DNA of 64,000 nt from Pseudomonas sp. GV085 (GCF_003050925.1 NZ_QAOV01000008.1:186001-250000); one strand, 5' to 3'; positions 7,098 to 15,476 are shown, counted from the first letter of the stretch. The notes: generated from the letters alone by a model not told the origin. A program made the numbers and translations.

Positions 7098-8804
7098 ATG
7101 GACCGTCTATCCCTTGCAGTAGAACCGGCGCAACCGGAATGCGTACCGACTCGCTTCACCAGTGAACAACTGGCCCAGGCCCGGGCCCTGGCGACCAGTT
7201 CCGGCGAGCGCATGCTCGATGCCCTCGCCGCGTTGAGTGAACTGGCTCCCATGCCCTTCATCCAGTGCCTGGGCATCACCTTGCATTATCCGGTGCTCGA
7301 CACCGACAGCCTGTTCAAATCCACGCCGGTGTTCGACCGGGTGACCCTGGCCCAATGCCTCAAGCGCGAATTCATCCTGCTGCGTCATAACGATGCGGTC
7401 ATCGGTGTGTTCGCCGACCCCTTCGACAGTGCGCGTCTGGCCTGGATCGATGAATGCCTGCAAGGCGCGCCGCTGTACCTGGTGCATGCCGATGACCTGA
7501 AGGCCTACCTGGCGCGTCACGAAGAAAGCTTCCATGCGGTGGAGTCGCTCAACGCCCAGAGCGACGTCGGCGCAGAAATCGATAACCTGCAAAGCCTGTC
7601 CCTGACCAGCATCAGCGAAGATTCCAGCGTGGTGGTCAAACTGGTCAACTCGACCCTGTACGACGCGCTGAAAATGCACGCCAGCGACATCCACCTCGGC
7701 ACCACCGGCAGCGGTCTGGTCATCAAGTACCGGATCGACGGCGTGCTCAACAACATCAGCAAGATCCAGGGCAACGAGTTCGCCGAGCAGGTGATTTCCC
7801 GGGTCAAGATCATGGCCGAACTGGACATCGGCGAAAAACGCGTGCCTCAGGATGGCCGCTTCAAGATCGGCATCAGTGGCCGGCAGATCGACTTCCGGGT
7901 GTCGATCATGCCGAGCATTTTCGGCGAAGACGCAGTGCTGCGGGTGCTCGACAAACAAGACCTCGCCGACAAGGTCTGTGGCGTGCAATTGCAGGCCCTG
8001 GGTTTTGAAGAAGAAACCCTGCGCCAGCTGCGCCGGCTGGCCGCCGAACCCTATGGCATGGTGCTGGTGACCGGGCCTACCGGTAGCGGCAAGACCACCA
8101 CCCTGTACGCGATGATCACCGAGATCAACCACGGCGTGGACAAGATCATCACCATCGAAGACCCGGTGGAGTATCAACTGCCGGGCGTGCTGCAAATCCC
8201 CGTCAACGAGAAGAAAGGCCTGACGTTCGCCCGGGGTCTGCGCTCGATCCTGCGCCATGACCCGGACAAGATCATGGTCGGTGAAATCCGTGACCCGGAT
8301 ACCGCACAGATCGCTGTGCAATCGGCGCTCACCGGTCACCTGGTGTTCACCACCATCCACGCCAACAACGTGTTCGACGTGATCGGCCGTTTCACCCAGA
8401 TGGAAATCGATCCCTACAGCCTGGTCTCGGCACTCAATGCCGTGCTGGCCCAGCGGTTGATCCGCCTGGTCTGCACCAGTTGCAGCAGCCCTTACAGCCC
8501 GACAGAAGAAGAGCTGGAGGTCTCGGGGCTTGATCGACAAAAGGTCGCTCATTACCGGTTCGTCCACGGCAAGGGCTGCGGGCATTGCCGGGGCACCGGT
8601 TATCGCGGGCGTAGCGCGATTGCCGAGCTGCTGCACCTGGACGACGAACTGCGGCAAATGATCGTCGAGCGCCAACCCATTTCGAAAATCAAGGCCCATG
8701 CCTGTAAACGTGGCTTGCGCCTGTTGCGCGAGTCGGCGCTGGAGATGGTGGAACAAGGCCGAACCACGCTCGAGGAGATCAATCGTGTCACTTTTGTCTC
8801 GTGA
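7098..8804 (+). CDS. gspE: Type II secretion/type IV pilus assembly ATPase GspE
   Basis: The protein has 568 residues from an ATG with GGAG 7 bases upstream; a longer frame exists but lacks a good ribosome site. An N-terminal GspE/PilB-type domain (to about 170) is followed by the ATPase core. The core shows Walker A at about 327 (GPTGSGKTTTLYAM), an Asp box (ITIEDPVEYQLPG), Walker B (DPDKIMVGEIRDPDTA) and a His box (GHLVFTTIHANN). The C-terminal zinc site with four cysteines is present (CTSC and CGHC about 40 residues apart). This cytoplasmic hexameric motor drives pseudopilus growth. The following gene overlaps its end by 20 bases. Confidence 0.95.
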   Translation: MDRLSLAVEPAQPECVPTRFTSEQLAQARALATSSGERMLDALAALSELAPMPFIQCLGITLHYPVLDTDSLFKSTPVFDRVTLAQCLKREFILLRHNDAVIGVFADPFDSARLAWIDECLQGAPLYLVHADDLKAYLARHEESFHAVESLNAQSDVGAEIDNLQSLSLTSISEDSSVVVKLVNSTLYDALKMHASDIHLGTTGSGLVIKYRIDGVLNNISKIQGNEFAEQVISRVKIMAELDIGEKRVPQDGRFKIGISGRQIDFRVSIMPSIFGEDAVLRVLDKQDLADKVCGVQLQALGFEEETLRQLRRLAAEPYGMVLVTGPTGSGKTTTLYAMITEINHGVDKIITIEDPVEYQLPGVLQIPVNEKKGLTFARGLRSILRHDPDKIMVGEIRDPDTAQIAVQSALTGHLVFTTIHANNVFDVIGRFTQMEIDPYSLVSALNAVLAQRLIRLVCTSCSSPYSPTEEELEVSGLDRQKVAHYRFVHGKGCGHCRGTGYRGRSAIAELLHLDDELRQMIVERQPISKIKAHACKRGLRLLRESALEMVEQGRTTLEEINRVTFVS

Positions 8805-9588
8805 GCGATTCGTCGCCGTGCTCGGCGCCAGCGGTGTTGGCCTGGGGCAACGGCAAGGCAGTGCAATCCGTTGGCTGGGCAGCGTCGGCTACATCGACGA
8901 AGGCTTCCAGGCCTGGACGGTGGCGCTCGACACCCTCGACCATTTGCTGGCCGATCACACCGTTGCCAGGGCGGAACTGACCGTGCTGATCTCCGGGCAC
9001 TTCAGCCGCTATTGCCTGGTGCCCTGGAGTGAGCAGATCAGCAGCCCGGCCGAATTGCTCGGCTTCGCCCAACTGTGTTTCGAAGACCTCTACGGTGCCC
9101 CGACGCAACCCTGGAGCCTGGTGCTCTCGCCTGAGCCCGCCGGTTACGACCGCATCGCCACCGCGCTGCCCCAGGACTTGCTCGAACGCCTGCGCACCCT
9201 GGTCAGCGCGCGCGGATTGCGCCTGCGTTCGGTGCAGCCGTACCTGATGGCGGCGTTCAACCATTTCGATAAAAGCTTTGAGGCCGGTGACTTCCTGTTC
9301 GTGGTCGCCGAACCGGTACGCAGCGTGTTGCTGCTGGCCCGGGAAGGGCGCTGGACCTCGGTGCGTTCGGTGGGCAGCAGCGACAGCGATGCCGCGCTGA
9401 CTGCGCTGATCGGCCGTGAAAACCAGTTGCAGGCTTGCTCGAGCGAACGACCGTTGAATGTCTACCTGCATGCACCGGCGCGCATCGATTCGCCTCCCTA
9501 CGTGCCCGGTGTGCATCTGCGCAACCTCGAAGAAGACCGGACAGCCGTACGCGATTGCCTGTACGTCATGTCTCGGGCGGTGGCCTGA
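8785..9588 (+). CDS. PilM/GspL-like cytoplasmic assembly protein
   Basis: The protein has 267 residues and starts at a GTG with GAGGAG 5 bases before it, inside the 3' end of gspE. It has no membrane segment. The order (ATPase, this gene, then two small bitopic proteins, a PilP-like protein and the secretin) is that of pilMNOPQ. The first residues (LSRERFVAVLGASGVGLG) would suit an actin-like start, but ATP-binding motifs are not obvious. In classical systems GspL fuses the PilM-like and PilN-like parts; here they are separate genes. Assignment rests mainly on position. Confidence 0.6.
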   Translation: MSLLSRERFVAVLGASGVGLGQRQGSAIRWLGSVGYIDEGFQAWTVALDTLDHLLADHTVARAELTVLISGHFSRYCLVPWSEQISSPAELLGFAQLCFEDLYGAPTQPWSLVLSPEPAGYDRIATALPQDLLERLRTLVSARGLRLRSVQPYLMAAFNHFDKSFEAGDFLFVVAEPVRSVLLLAREGRWTSVRSVGSSDSDAALTALIGRENQLQACSSERPLNVYLHAPARIDSPPYVPGVHLRNLEEDRTAVRDCLYVMSRAVA

Positions 9589-9589
9589 C

Positions 9590-10135
9590 ATGCGCCCCCT
9601 GATGCTCGACTTCCAGCCGCGGCGCCGTTCAGGTCCCTTGGGCTGGAGCCTGCTGGCCGGTGGCGTGGTGCTGACCCTGACTTGCGCCTTGGTGCAACAG
9701 CATCTGAGCAACGAGGCCGAACAACAGCAAGGCCACCTGCAAACCACACAGCGGGTGCTCACCGGCGATACCGGCAGCAAGCTCAGCCTGACCCCGGCGC
9801 AAATCCGCGAGCAGGCGCAGAACCTGGCCGAAATGCGCAAGGTCTCCCAGCAGTTGCGCCGTCCCTGGGAACGTTTGTTCGCCACCCTAGAAGCCATGCC
9901 GCGGGACAACATTGCCCTGCTGACCCTGACCCCGGACGCCCGCAAAGGCCAGGTACGGATAAGCGCCGAGGCGCTGGACCTGGACGCCATGCTCGATTTC
10001 CACCGCCGTCTCGAAGCCAGCGACGAGTTGTCAGACGTGTCGCTGCTGAGCCACGAAATTGTCGCCAACGTGCCGGAACACCCGGTGCAGTTCAACCTGT
10101 CGGCTACCTGGGAGATCGGCGATGCAAATCCATAA
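9590..10135 (+). CDS. PilN/GspL-type bitopic assembly protein
   Basis: The protein has 181 residues, and its ATG overlaps the previous stop (TGACATG region). A short cytoplasmic segment with basic residues (DFQPRRRSGP) precedes one transmembrane helix (about 22-42, LGWSLLAGGVVLTLTCALV). A periplasmic coiled stretch and a small ferredoxin-like domain (LTLTPDARKGQVRISAEALD) follow, which fits the PilN family. PilN and PilO pair in the inner membrane to connect the motor side with the secretin. It overlaps the next gene by 14 bases. Confidence 0.72.
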   Translation: MRPLMLDFQPRRRSGPLGWSLLAGGVVLTLTCALVQQHLSNEAEQQQGHLQTTQRVLTGDTGSKLSLTPAQIREQAQNLAEMRKVSQQLRRPWERLFATLEAMPRDNIALLTLTPDARKGQVRISAEALDLDAMLDFHRRLEASDELSDVSLLSHEIVANVPEHPVQFNLSATWEIGDANP

Positions 10136-10670
10136 ATTGATCGTCCACGAATACCTGCAAGGCCTGGGCGTTCCGGGGCTGGCAGGGCTGGCCATGCTGG
10201 TGTTGGCGCTGAGCTATGGCCTGGTCGGGTTGCTGCCGGACTGGGAGTCGCTGCAAAGCCTCAGCCAGCAGACTCGCGAGGCTACCGAGTATCTGGCCAA
10301 GGTCGAAGACGGCACCGTGGCGGCACCGGTGGTGCCGCAGCGTCAGCTCGACGATTTCCGCAGCAAGTTGCCGTCCCAGCCTCAGGCCACCGTGGCCATC
10401 GACAAGATCTATGCCCTGGCTGCCCAGGAACGCATCACCTTGTCCCGGGGTGAATATTCCCTGGGCGTGGACCCCAAGACACACCTGGCCCGTTATCAGA
10501 TTCTGCTGCCGGTACGTGGCAGCTATCCGCAACTGCGGCGTTTCCTGCATGCCTTGCTCGGCCAGCTGCCGGCGGTGGTACTGGAGGATGTGGAGTTTCA
10601 GCGCAAGAAAATCGCCGATACCGAACTGACCGGGCGGATCCGCATGACCCTTTACCTGTCGAGGTCATGA
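10122..10670 (+). CDS. PilO/GspM-type bitopic assembly protein
   Basis: The protein has 182 residues. The ATG has GGAG 8 bases upstream and lies within the previous gene. One transmembrane helix (about 16-38, GLAGLAMLVLALSYGLVGLL) is followed by a helical stretch and a ferredoxin-like periplasmic domain ending RIRMTLYLSRS. This layout is that of PilO/GspM, the partner of the preceding PilN-like protein. The end overlaps the next start (ATGATGA). Confidence 0.72.
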   Translation: MQIHKLIVHEYLQGLGVPGLAGLAMLVLALSYGLVGLLPDWESLQSLSQQTREATEYLAKVEDGTVAAPVVPQRQLDDFRSKLPSQPQATVAIDKIYALAAQERITLSRGEYSLGVDPKTHLARYQILLPVRGSYPQLRRFLHALLGQLPAVVLEDVEFQRKKIADTELTGRIRMTLYLSRS

Positions 10671-11188
10671 TGAATACCAAGCGAGTGGTGGGTTGGGTGG
10701 CGTTCTTCGCTGTAGCGGCAGCGCTGGCCTGGTTCCCCGAATACTTCAAACAGGCTGACGACAGTGACCCTGTGGTGACCACCGTGGCCACGCCAGCCAA
10801 GGACAAGGCCCCTGGCGCATCGGCGGCTGCATCGAGCGCCGCGGCACAAGTGCCGATCAAGGACCTGAGCCCGGCAGGCGATTTGTTCGCCGCCCGCAGC
10901 TGGAAAGCGGAGCCGGCCCCTGGCACCGTCACTGAACAACCGGCCGTCGTGGCTCCGGTGGTGCAAAGCCCCACTGCACCGCCGTTGCCCTTCCAGTTTG
11001 TCGGCAGGCTGGATGACCGTTCCGATCTGCAGGTTTTTTTGCAGAACGGCGAAAAAATCTACGTCGTGCGCAAAGGGGATGTGATCGACAAAACCTGGCG
11101 GATCGAGCGGATTTCCGATGTGGAACTGAGCCTGGTTTACCTGCCTCTGCATGTATCGCAGACCTTGCCTGTGGGGAGTACGGAATGA
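10667..11188 (+). CDS. PilP/GspC-like linker protein
   Basis: The protein has 173 residues, with one N-terminal membrane anchor (RVVGWVAFFAVAAALAWFP). An Ala/Pro-rich disordered stretch (about 35-105) and a small beta domain follow (PPLPFQFVGRLDDRSDLQVFL ... GDVIDKTWRIERIS). That domain is the HR/PilP-type fold that contacts the secretin. There is no PDZ domain, unlike typical GspC. From memory, proteins of this kind carry the odd database name 'secretion system X translation initiation factor'; nothing here suggests a role in translation. Its end overlaps the secretin start by 4 bases. Confidence 0.7.
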   Translation: MMNTKRVVGWVAFFAVAAALAWFPEYFKQADDSDPVVTTVATPAKDKAPGASAAASSAAAQVPIKDLSPAGDLFAARSWKAEPAPGTVTEQPAVVAPVVQSPTAPPLPFQFVGRLDDRSDLQVFLQNGEKIYVVRKGDVIDKTWRIERISDVELSLVYLPLHVSQTLPVGSTE

Positions 11189-13011
11189 ACAAATCCCGTT
11201 TGCTGATGAGCCTGTGTCTCTGTGCAGGGCTGGCCGCGTGCAGTTCGGCAGAGATTGCCAAGGACGAAGCTTCCACCCTGATGGAATCCGGCCAATACGA
11301 AGCCGGTCTGGCTCGCATCGAACAGGGATTGCGTGAAAACCCTCGCGATACCGATTTGCACATGGCTCTCAACAGCGGACGGGCCCTCGCCGTGAAGGCG
11401 TTGCTGGCCCAGGCCGACATGGACCGCGCCCAGCGTAATTTCGCCGGGGCCCGCATGACTTACAGTCGGGTCTTGAACATTGAACCGAACAACCGCCGTG
11501 CCCAGGACTCCCTGCGCCAACTCGACTACCTGCGCAGCATGGACGAGAAACTCGAACTGGCCCGTGGCGACCTGCGTCGCGGTGACATCTACGGTGCCGA
11601 CCGCCAGGTCAAACAGATTCTCGAACTGGACCCGAAGAACGACGGAGCCCTGGAACTGCAAGACAGCATCCGCCTGGTGCAGAGCCGCAACGTGGTGCAG
11701 TACCCGCAGCTGCGCACGCGTCTGGACCGGCCGGTGACCCTGGAATTTCGCGACGCCAACCTCAAAACCATTTTCGAAGTGCTGTCCCAGGTCGCCGGCC
11801 TGAACTTCATCTTCGACAAGGACCTGCGCCCGGACATGAAAGCCACGATCTTCGTGCGTGAGGTCCGTATCGAAGACGCCGTGGAGCTGTTGCTGCAACA
11901 GAACCAGCTGCATCAGAAAGTGGTGAATGAAAACACCTTGCTGATCTACCCGGACTCGCCACAGAAGATCAAGGATTATCAGGAGTTGGTGATGCGCACC
12001 TTCTACCTGACCAGCATCGATGCCAACACGGCGTTGAACATGATCAAGACCATGCTCAAGACCCGCGACGTGTTCGTTGACGAGCGCCTCAACACCCTGA
12101 CCATGCGCGATACCGGTGACGCGGTGCGCATGGCGGAAAAGCTCCTGCAATCCCAGGATCAGTCCAATCCGGAAGTGGTGCTGGAAGTGGAAGTGATGGA
12201 AGTCGCCCGCCAACGCATTCTCGACCTTGGCCTGCAATGGCCCAACACCTTCGGTGTGGTCAACACCGACGGCTCGCCAGTGACCATTCTCGATCAACTC
12301 AAAGGCATCAACTCCGGCCGGATTACCATCTCGCCGTCGCCGCAGGCCCAGATCAACGCCCAGGACAAAGACGTCAACACCCTCGCCAGCCCGGTGATCC
12401 GGGTGAGTAACCGCGAGCAGGCGCGTATCCATATCGGTCAGCGCGTGCCAATCATCAGCGCCACCTCGGTGCCTTCGACCCAGGGTCCGGTGATCACCGA
12501 AAGCGTGACTTACCTCGACGTCGGTCTCAAGCTCGAAGTGCAACCCATCGTGCACCTGAACAACGAAGTGGCGATCAAGATCGCGCTGGAAGTCAGTAAC
12601 GCCACGCCGCTGACGCCGACCGCTCAGGGCACCGTTCCGGTCCAGGTCGATACCCGCAACGCCCAGACCACCTTGCGTCTGCATGACGGCGAAACCCAGA
12701 TCCTCGCCGGGCTGGTGCGCAACGACCACGGCGCCACCGGCAACAAGATCCCAGGCCTGGGCGACATTCCCGGCCTGGGTCGCCTGTTCGGCAGCAACAA
12801 GGACGATGTCAGCAAGTCCGAACTGGTGCTGTCGATCACCCCGCGGATCGTGCGCAACCTGCCGTACCAGAGCCCATCGGACATGGAATTCCCGACCGGT
12901 ACCGAAACCAGCATGCACATCCAGGCACCGGACCGTTCGATGAGCACGACGGTTCAGACCGGCCCGATGAGCCCACCGATCGCCACCACCGTTACTGTTG
13001 GGAAGCCTTGA
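11185..13011 (+). CDS. gspD: Outer-membrane secretin GspD/PilQ type (lipoprotein)
   Basis: The protein has 608 residues. A lipobox (LAACSS, Cys at about 18) predicts a lipoprotein able to reach the outer membrane alone. A helical, TPR-like region (about 25-150: ESGQYEAGLARIEQGL, ARMTYSRVLNIEPNN) is followed by a secretin/TonB short N-terminal domain (LEFRDANLKTIFEVLSQVAGLNFIFD) and an N-domain. The secretin core (about 350-545) contains VPIISAT and ends with GLVRNDHGATGNKIPGLGDIPGLGRLFG. The N-terminal repeats in place of the usual N0-N3 set resemble MSHA/PilQ-like secretins. It forms the multimeric outer-membrane gate. Confidence 0.93.
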   Translation: MNKSRLLMSLCLCAGLAACSSAEIAKDEASTLMESGQYEAGLARIEQGLRENPRDTDLHMALNSGRALAVKALLAQADMDRAQRNFAGARMTYSRVLNIEPNNRRAQDSLRQLDYLRSMDEKLELARGDLRRGDIYGADRQVKQILELDPKNDGALELQDSIRLVQSRNVVQYPQLRTRLDRPVTLEFRDANLKTIFEVLSQVAGLNFIFDKDLRPDMKATIFVREVRIEDAVELLLQQNQLHQKVVNENTLLIYPDSPQKIKDYQELVMRTFYLTSIDANTALNMIKTMLKTRDVFVDERLNTLTMRDTGDAVRMAEKLLQSQDQSNPEVVLEVEVMEVARQRILDLGLQWPNTFGVVNTDGSPVTILDQLKGINSGRITISPSPQAQINAQDKDVNTLASPVIRVSNREQARIHIGQRVPIISATSVPSTQGPVITESVTYLDVGLKLEVQPIVHLNNEVAIKIALEVSNATPLTPTAQGTVPVQVDTRNAQTTLRLHDGETQILAGLVRNDHGATGNKIPGLGDIPGLGRLFGSNKDDVSKSELVLSITPRIVRNLPYQSPSDMEFPTGTETSMHIQAPDRSMSTTVQTGPMSPPIATTVTVGKP

Positions 13012-13013
13012 TC

Positions 13014-13487
13014 ATGAACGCCTCACATCGCGGTTTCAGCCTGATCGAAGTCGTGGTGACGCTCGCCCTGGTCAGCCTGCTGGCCGGCATGGCCGCACCG
13101 CTGACCGAGACGGTGGTGCGCCGGGGCAAAGAGCAGGAACTGCGGACTGCGCTGTACCAGATCCGCGATGGCATCGATGCTTACAAACGCGCCTTCGACG
13201 CCGGCTACATTGAGAAGTCGCTCGACAGCAACGGCTACCCGCCGAACCTGAAAGTGCTAGTCGAGGGTGTGCGTGACGTGCGCAGCGCCAAGGGTGCCAA
13301 GTTCTACTTCCTGCGGCGTATCCCCCATGACCCGCTGGCACCCGTCAAGCGTGACGACGAGGGCGGCTGGGGCCTGCGTTCCTATGACAGTTCCGCTGAG
13401 AACCCGCGGGAGGGCCAGGACGTCTTTGACGTTTACTCCAAGGTCCGGGGCAAGGGTCTCAACGGTATCGCCTACCGAGAGTGGTGA
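13014..13487 (+). CDS. GspG-like pseudopilin
   Basis: The protein has 157 residues. The ATG at MNASHRG has GGAAG 8 bases upstream; a TTG two codons earlier is less likely. The prepilin motif is G|FSLIEVVVTLALVSLL, with Glu5 kept. The globular part is rich in charged residues (YKRAFDAGYIEKSLDSNGYPP, RIPHDPLAPV) and its PHDP resembles the PWG/DPW region of GspG. Probably a second major or a minor pseudopilin. It starts immediately after the secretin stop and 4 bases separate its stop from the next start. Confidence 0.85.
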   Translation: MNASHRGFSLIEVVVTLALVSLLAGMAAPLTETVVRRGKEQELRTALYQIRDGIDAYKRAFDAGYIEKSLDSNGYPPNLKVLVEGVRDVRSAKGAKFYFLRRIPHDPLAPVKRDDEGGWGLRSYDSSAENPREGQDVFDVYSKVRGKGLNGIAYREW

Positions 13488-13491
13488 GCCT

Positions 13492-13866
13492 ATGCGTCGG
13501 CCAAAGGGTTTTACCCTCATTGAACTGATGGTGGTCTTGGCAATCATCGCGACCCTGATGACGATCGCCTTGCCACGCTACTTCAACAGCCTGGAGACCT
13601 CCAAAGAGACCACCTTGCACCAGAGTCTGTCGACCATGCGCGAGGCGCTGGATCACTACTATGGAGACACCGGGCATTATCCCGATTCCATCGAACAGCT
13701 GGTCGAACTGCGCTACCTGCGAAGCCAGCCGCTGGACCCGATTTCCGAGCGCAAGGACACCTGGGTCATCGTCGCGCCACCGGATGGCGTGGCGGGCGGG
13801 GTTGCCGATATCAAGAGTGGGGCCAGCGGGAGGGCGCGAGATGGCAGCCTTTATTCCGAGTGGTAG
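13492..13866 (+). CDS. Short pseudopilin with Glu5
   Basis: The protein has 124 residues. The prepilin motif is KG|FTLIELMVVLAIIATLM with Glu5. The rest keeps the GspG pattern (ALDHYYGDTGHYPDSIEQLVELRYLRSQPLDP) but ends early, with GSLYSEW. The preceding pseudopilin also ends near YREW, which suggests they arose by duplication. It overlaps the next gene by 26 bases, so the three are translated together. Confidence 0.85.
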   Translation: MRRPKGFTLIELMVVLAIIATLMTIALPRYFNSLETSKETTLHQSLSTMREALDHYYGDTGHYPDSIEQLVELRYLRSQPLDPISERKDTWVIVAPPDGVAGGVADIKSGASGRARDGSLYSEW

Positions 13867-14380
13867 GCCATCGGGTCAGGATGGCTTTACCTACCTGGGT
13901 GTGCTGTTTCTGATCGTCGTGATGGGCCTGGGCCTGGCCAGTGCCGGCGAGTTGTGGGCTACCGCTGCGCGCCGCGATCGCGAAAACCAGTTGCTCTGGG
14001 TCGGTACGCAATATGCCCAGGCGCTACGCAGCTATTACCGCAGTTCGCCCGGTGTGGCCCAGTACCCGAAAGAACTGGCGGACCTGTTGCAGGACGAGCG
14101 TTTTCCGGAGGCCAGGCACCATATCCGGCGGTTGTACCCGGAGCCGATGACAGGTGGCGAATGGGAGCTGATACGCGGTATCGACGGACGGATCAGCGGT
14201 GTGTACTGCCCGTCCACAGAGAAGCCGCTCAAGCAGGTGAATTTTCCCAGCGAGTGGTCGGACTTCAACGGCATGGCCAGCTACAAGGACTGGCAGTTCG
14301 TGGCCGAGAAAGTCTCCCTCGAAGATACCGCCGGGCCGCCGAAAGACCCGTCCACCTCGCCTCAGGCATTGCAGCCTTGA
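13841..14380 (+). CDS. Pseudopilin lacking Glu5, possible tip subunit
   Basis: The protein has 179 residues and starts within the previous gene. The prepilin-like segment is DG|FTYLGVLFLIVVMGLGLA. It has the G|F cleavage site and hydrophobic helix, but Gly stands where Glu5 should be. In known systems only the tip subunit (GspK) lacks this Glu, since nothing packs above it. The globular part (YAQALRSYYRSSPGVAQYPK, FPEARHHIRRLYPEPMTGG, GRISGVYCPS) resembles annotated general-secretion pseudopilins rather than the larger GspK. It is the last gene of the operon; a hairpin follows at once. Confidence 0.75.
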   Translation: MAAFIPSGRPSGQDGFTYLGVLFLIVVMGLGLASAGELWATAARRDRENQLLWVGTQYAQALRSYYRSSPGVAQYPKELADLLQDERFPEARHHIRRLYPEPMTGGEWELIRGIDGRISGVYCPSTEKPLKQVNFPSEWSDFNGMASYKDWQFVAEKVSLEDTAGPPKDPSTSPQALQP

Positions 14381-14381
14381 A

Positions 14382-14411
14382 CCGCCTTCGCGAGCGTGCT
14401 CGCGAAGGCGG
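14382..14411. repeat. Strong hairpin after the secretion operon (REP-type)
   Basis: Perfect 13-bp arms CCGCCTTCGCGAG / CTCGCGAAGGCGG with a 4-base loop begin 2 bases after the last pseudopilin stop. There is no T-run, so it is probably a REP element that stabilises the transcript end rather than an intrinsic terminator. Confidence 0.7.
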
Positions 14412-14453
14412 CCTGGCAGCCGACACATTTCCGCCAGATGTACCTGGTCCAAT

Positions 14454-14484
14454 TGTAGGAGCGAGCCTGCTCGCGATGACGGCC
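14454..14484. repeat. Single REP element
   Basis: TGTAGGAGCGAGCCTGCTCGCGA is the common Pseudomonas REP palindrome of the GTAGGAGCGAGC family, present here without an inverted partner. Confidence 0.8.
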
Positions 14485-14513
14485 TGACAGCCGACGAATA
14501 GTCCTCTGGCTCA

Positions 14514-14664
14514 CACCACCAATGTGGCGAGGGAGCTTGCTCCCGCTCGGCTGCGCAGCAGTCGCAAATCCATTCAACGAGGTCTGTCTGACAAACCGCA
14601 TTGTCTGATTTCGGGGCCGCTTCGCAGCCCAGCGGGAGCAAGCTCCCTCGCCACATTGGTGGAT
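14514..14664. repeat. REPIN of the GTGGCGAGGGAGC family
   Basis: Two inverted REPs (14523 onward and ending 14655) flank about 90 bases. The inverted match continues 9 bases beyond the REP ends on both sides (CCACCAATG / CATTGGTGG). Confidence 0.85.
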
Positions 14665-14699
14665 GACAGATAGGGCTGTAGGACCAGGAGTGAGGCTAC

Positions 14700-15010
14700 A
14701 CCGCCTTGCGTCGTTGCCTACAACTACGCCAGAATCCGCCGGCTTGTGGGCCTTGGACCCTGACTCTATCGTTGCCGGGTCGCTGCAAATTCAGCGATCG
14801 GGTTTCGCAGCCCAGGTTAATCAAGGCGCTCAGCGCCACCGTTTCCTTGCAGTTGGCGCTTTTTGTTCGCCCACTGCTTTGTGTTATGGCGGCTGTGCGC
14901 GGGAGGCTTTCGGGTCTGCCGGGTTCCTTGATTCCCGGTCTGCGAACCTGCGTATGGCTGCCACCTTCTTCGTTTCGCAGCGAATCGTGGCGGCTCCATC
15001 AATCAAGGAG
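14700..15010 (+). ncRNA. Structured leader RNA with anti-Shine-Dalgarno loop (candidate)
   Basis: This stretch of over 300 bases has no frame of its own but many short stems: CGCTG/CAGCG at 14781, GGCGCT/AGCGCC at 14825, and CCGGG/CCCGG at 14919-14938. The loop of the last stem contains TCCTTGATT (14925-14933), an exact complement of AATCAAGGA (15001-15009), the ribosome site of the following gene. A second AATCAAGG at 14819 can pair with the same loop, and another TCCTTG lies at 14844. This layout suits a translational switch and recalls phage C4 antisense RNA. Function is inference. Confidence 0.5.
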
Positions 15011-15017
15011 TTTCGTC

Positions 15018-15344
15018 ATGGTCAAACCCACACCCAATCCCCCCGAATCAGAAGCCGAAAGCACGACCCACCGCACTTCCAGACTCCATCTAAACCCCGC
15101 CATCCTGAAAAACAACGCACCGCACAATCCCAGCACGATGTTCACCATCGCACCCGGTATCGATACCGAAAGTTTATTGGCCCACGCCTGCGAATCGCTG
15201 GCCTCAGCAAGCGTCATGGCCAGCGATTTCGCAACATTCCTGGACGGCCCGCAGCGCAGCATGTTGTTGGGTATCCAGCAGGTGATCATGCTGGCCGACC
15301 TGGCAGTCAACCGCGCACTGGATAACGTTGCCCCACTGGATTAA
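15018..15344 (+). CDS. DUF6124-like small protein
   Basis: The protein has 108 residues. The ATG has AAGGAG 8 bases upstream, and the long frame before it is the leader. The N-terminal half is polar and probably disordered (VKPTPNPPESEAESTTHR). The C-terminal half is helical (MFTIAPGIDTESLLAHACES, FLDGPQRSMLLGIQQVIMLA, DLAVNRALD). The pattern fits the DUF6124/DUF3077-type proteins found in multiple copies in Pseudomonas; the exact family label is from memory. The role is unknown. The structured leader ahead of it suggests translational control. Confidence 0.65.
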   Translation: MVKPTPNPPESEAESTTHRTSRLHLNPAILKNNAPHNPSTMFTIAPGIDTESLLAHACESLASASVMASDFATFLDGPQRSMLLGIQQVIMLADLAVNRALDNVAPLD

Positions 15345-15356
15345 CCGCTGAGCTTT

Positions 15357-15458
15357 TGTGGCGAGGGGGCTTGTCGGACCGCCGCACCGCCACAGGAATT
15401 CGTGTTTGTCAGGATGTGGTGATCCATTGTGGTGAGAGGGCAAGCTCCCCTCACCACA
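15357..15458. repeat. Degenerate REPIN
   Basis: TGTGGCGAGGGGGCTTG at the left and an inverted, altered copy (AAGCTCCCCTCACCACA) at the right enclose about 65 bases. The right copy has several changes. It lies between two convergent genes. Confidence 0.65.
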
Positions 15459-15476
15459 GCGTGTGGACCAGATTGG

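Noticed and set aside
7107..8756. 549-codon open frame antisense to gspE
   Set aside because: It is a GC-driven shadow: the other strand has a complete ATPase with all motifs, while the antisense product has no recognisable domain or ribosome site.
11137..12918. 593-codon open frame antisense to the secretin
   Set aside because: Same reasoning; the secretin on the plus strand is full length with lipobox and domain motifs.
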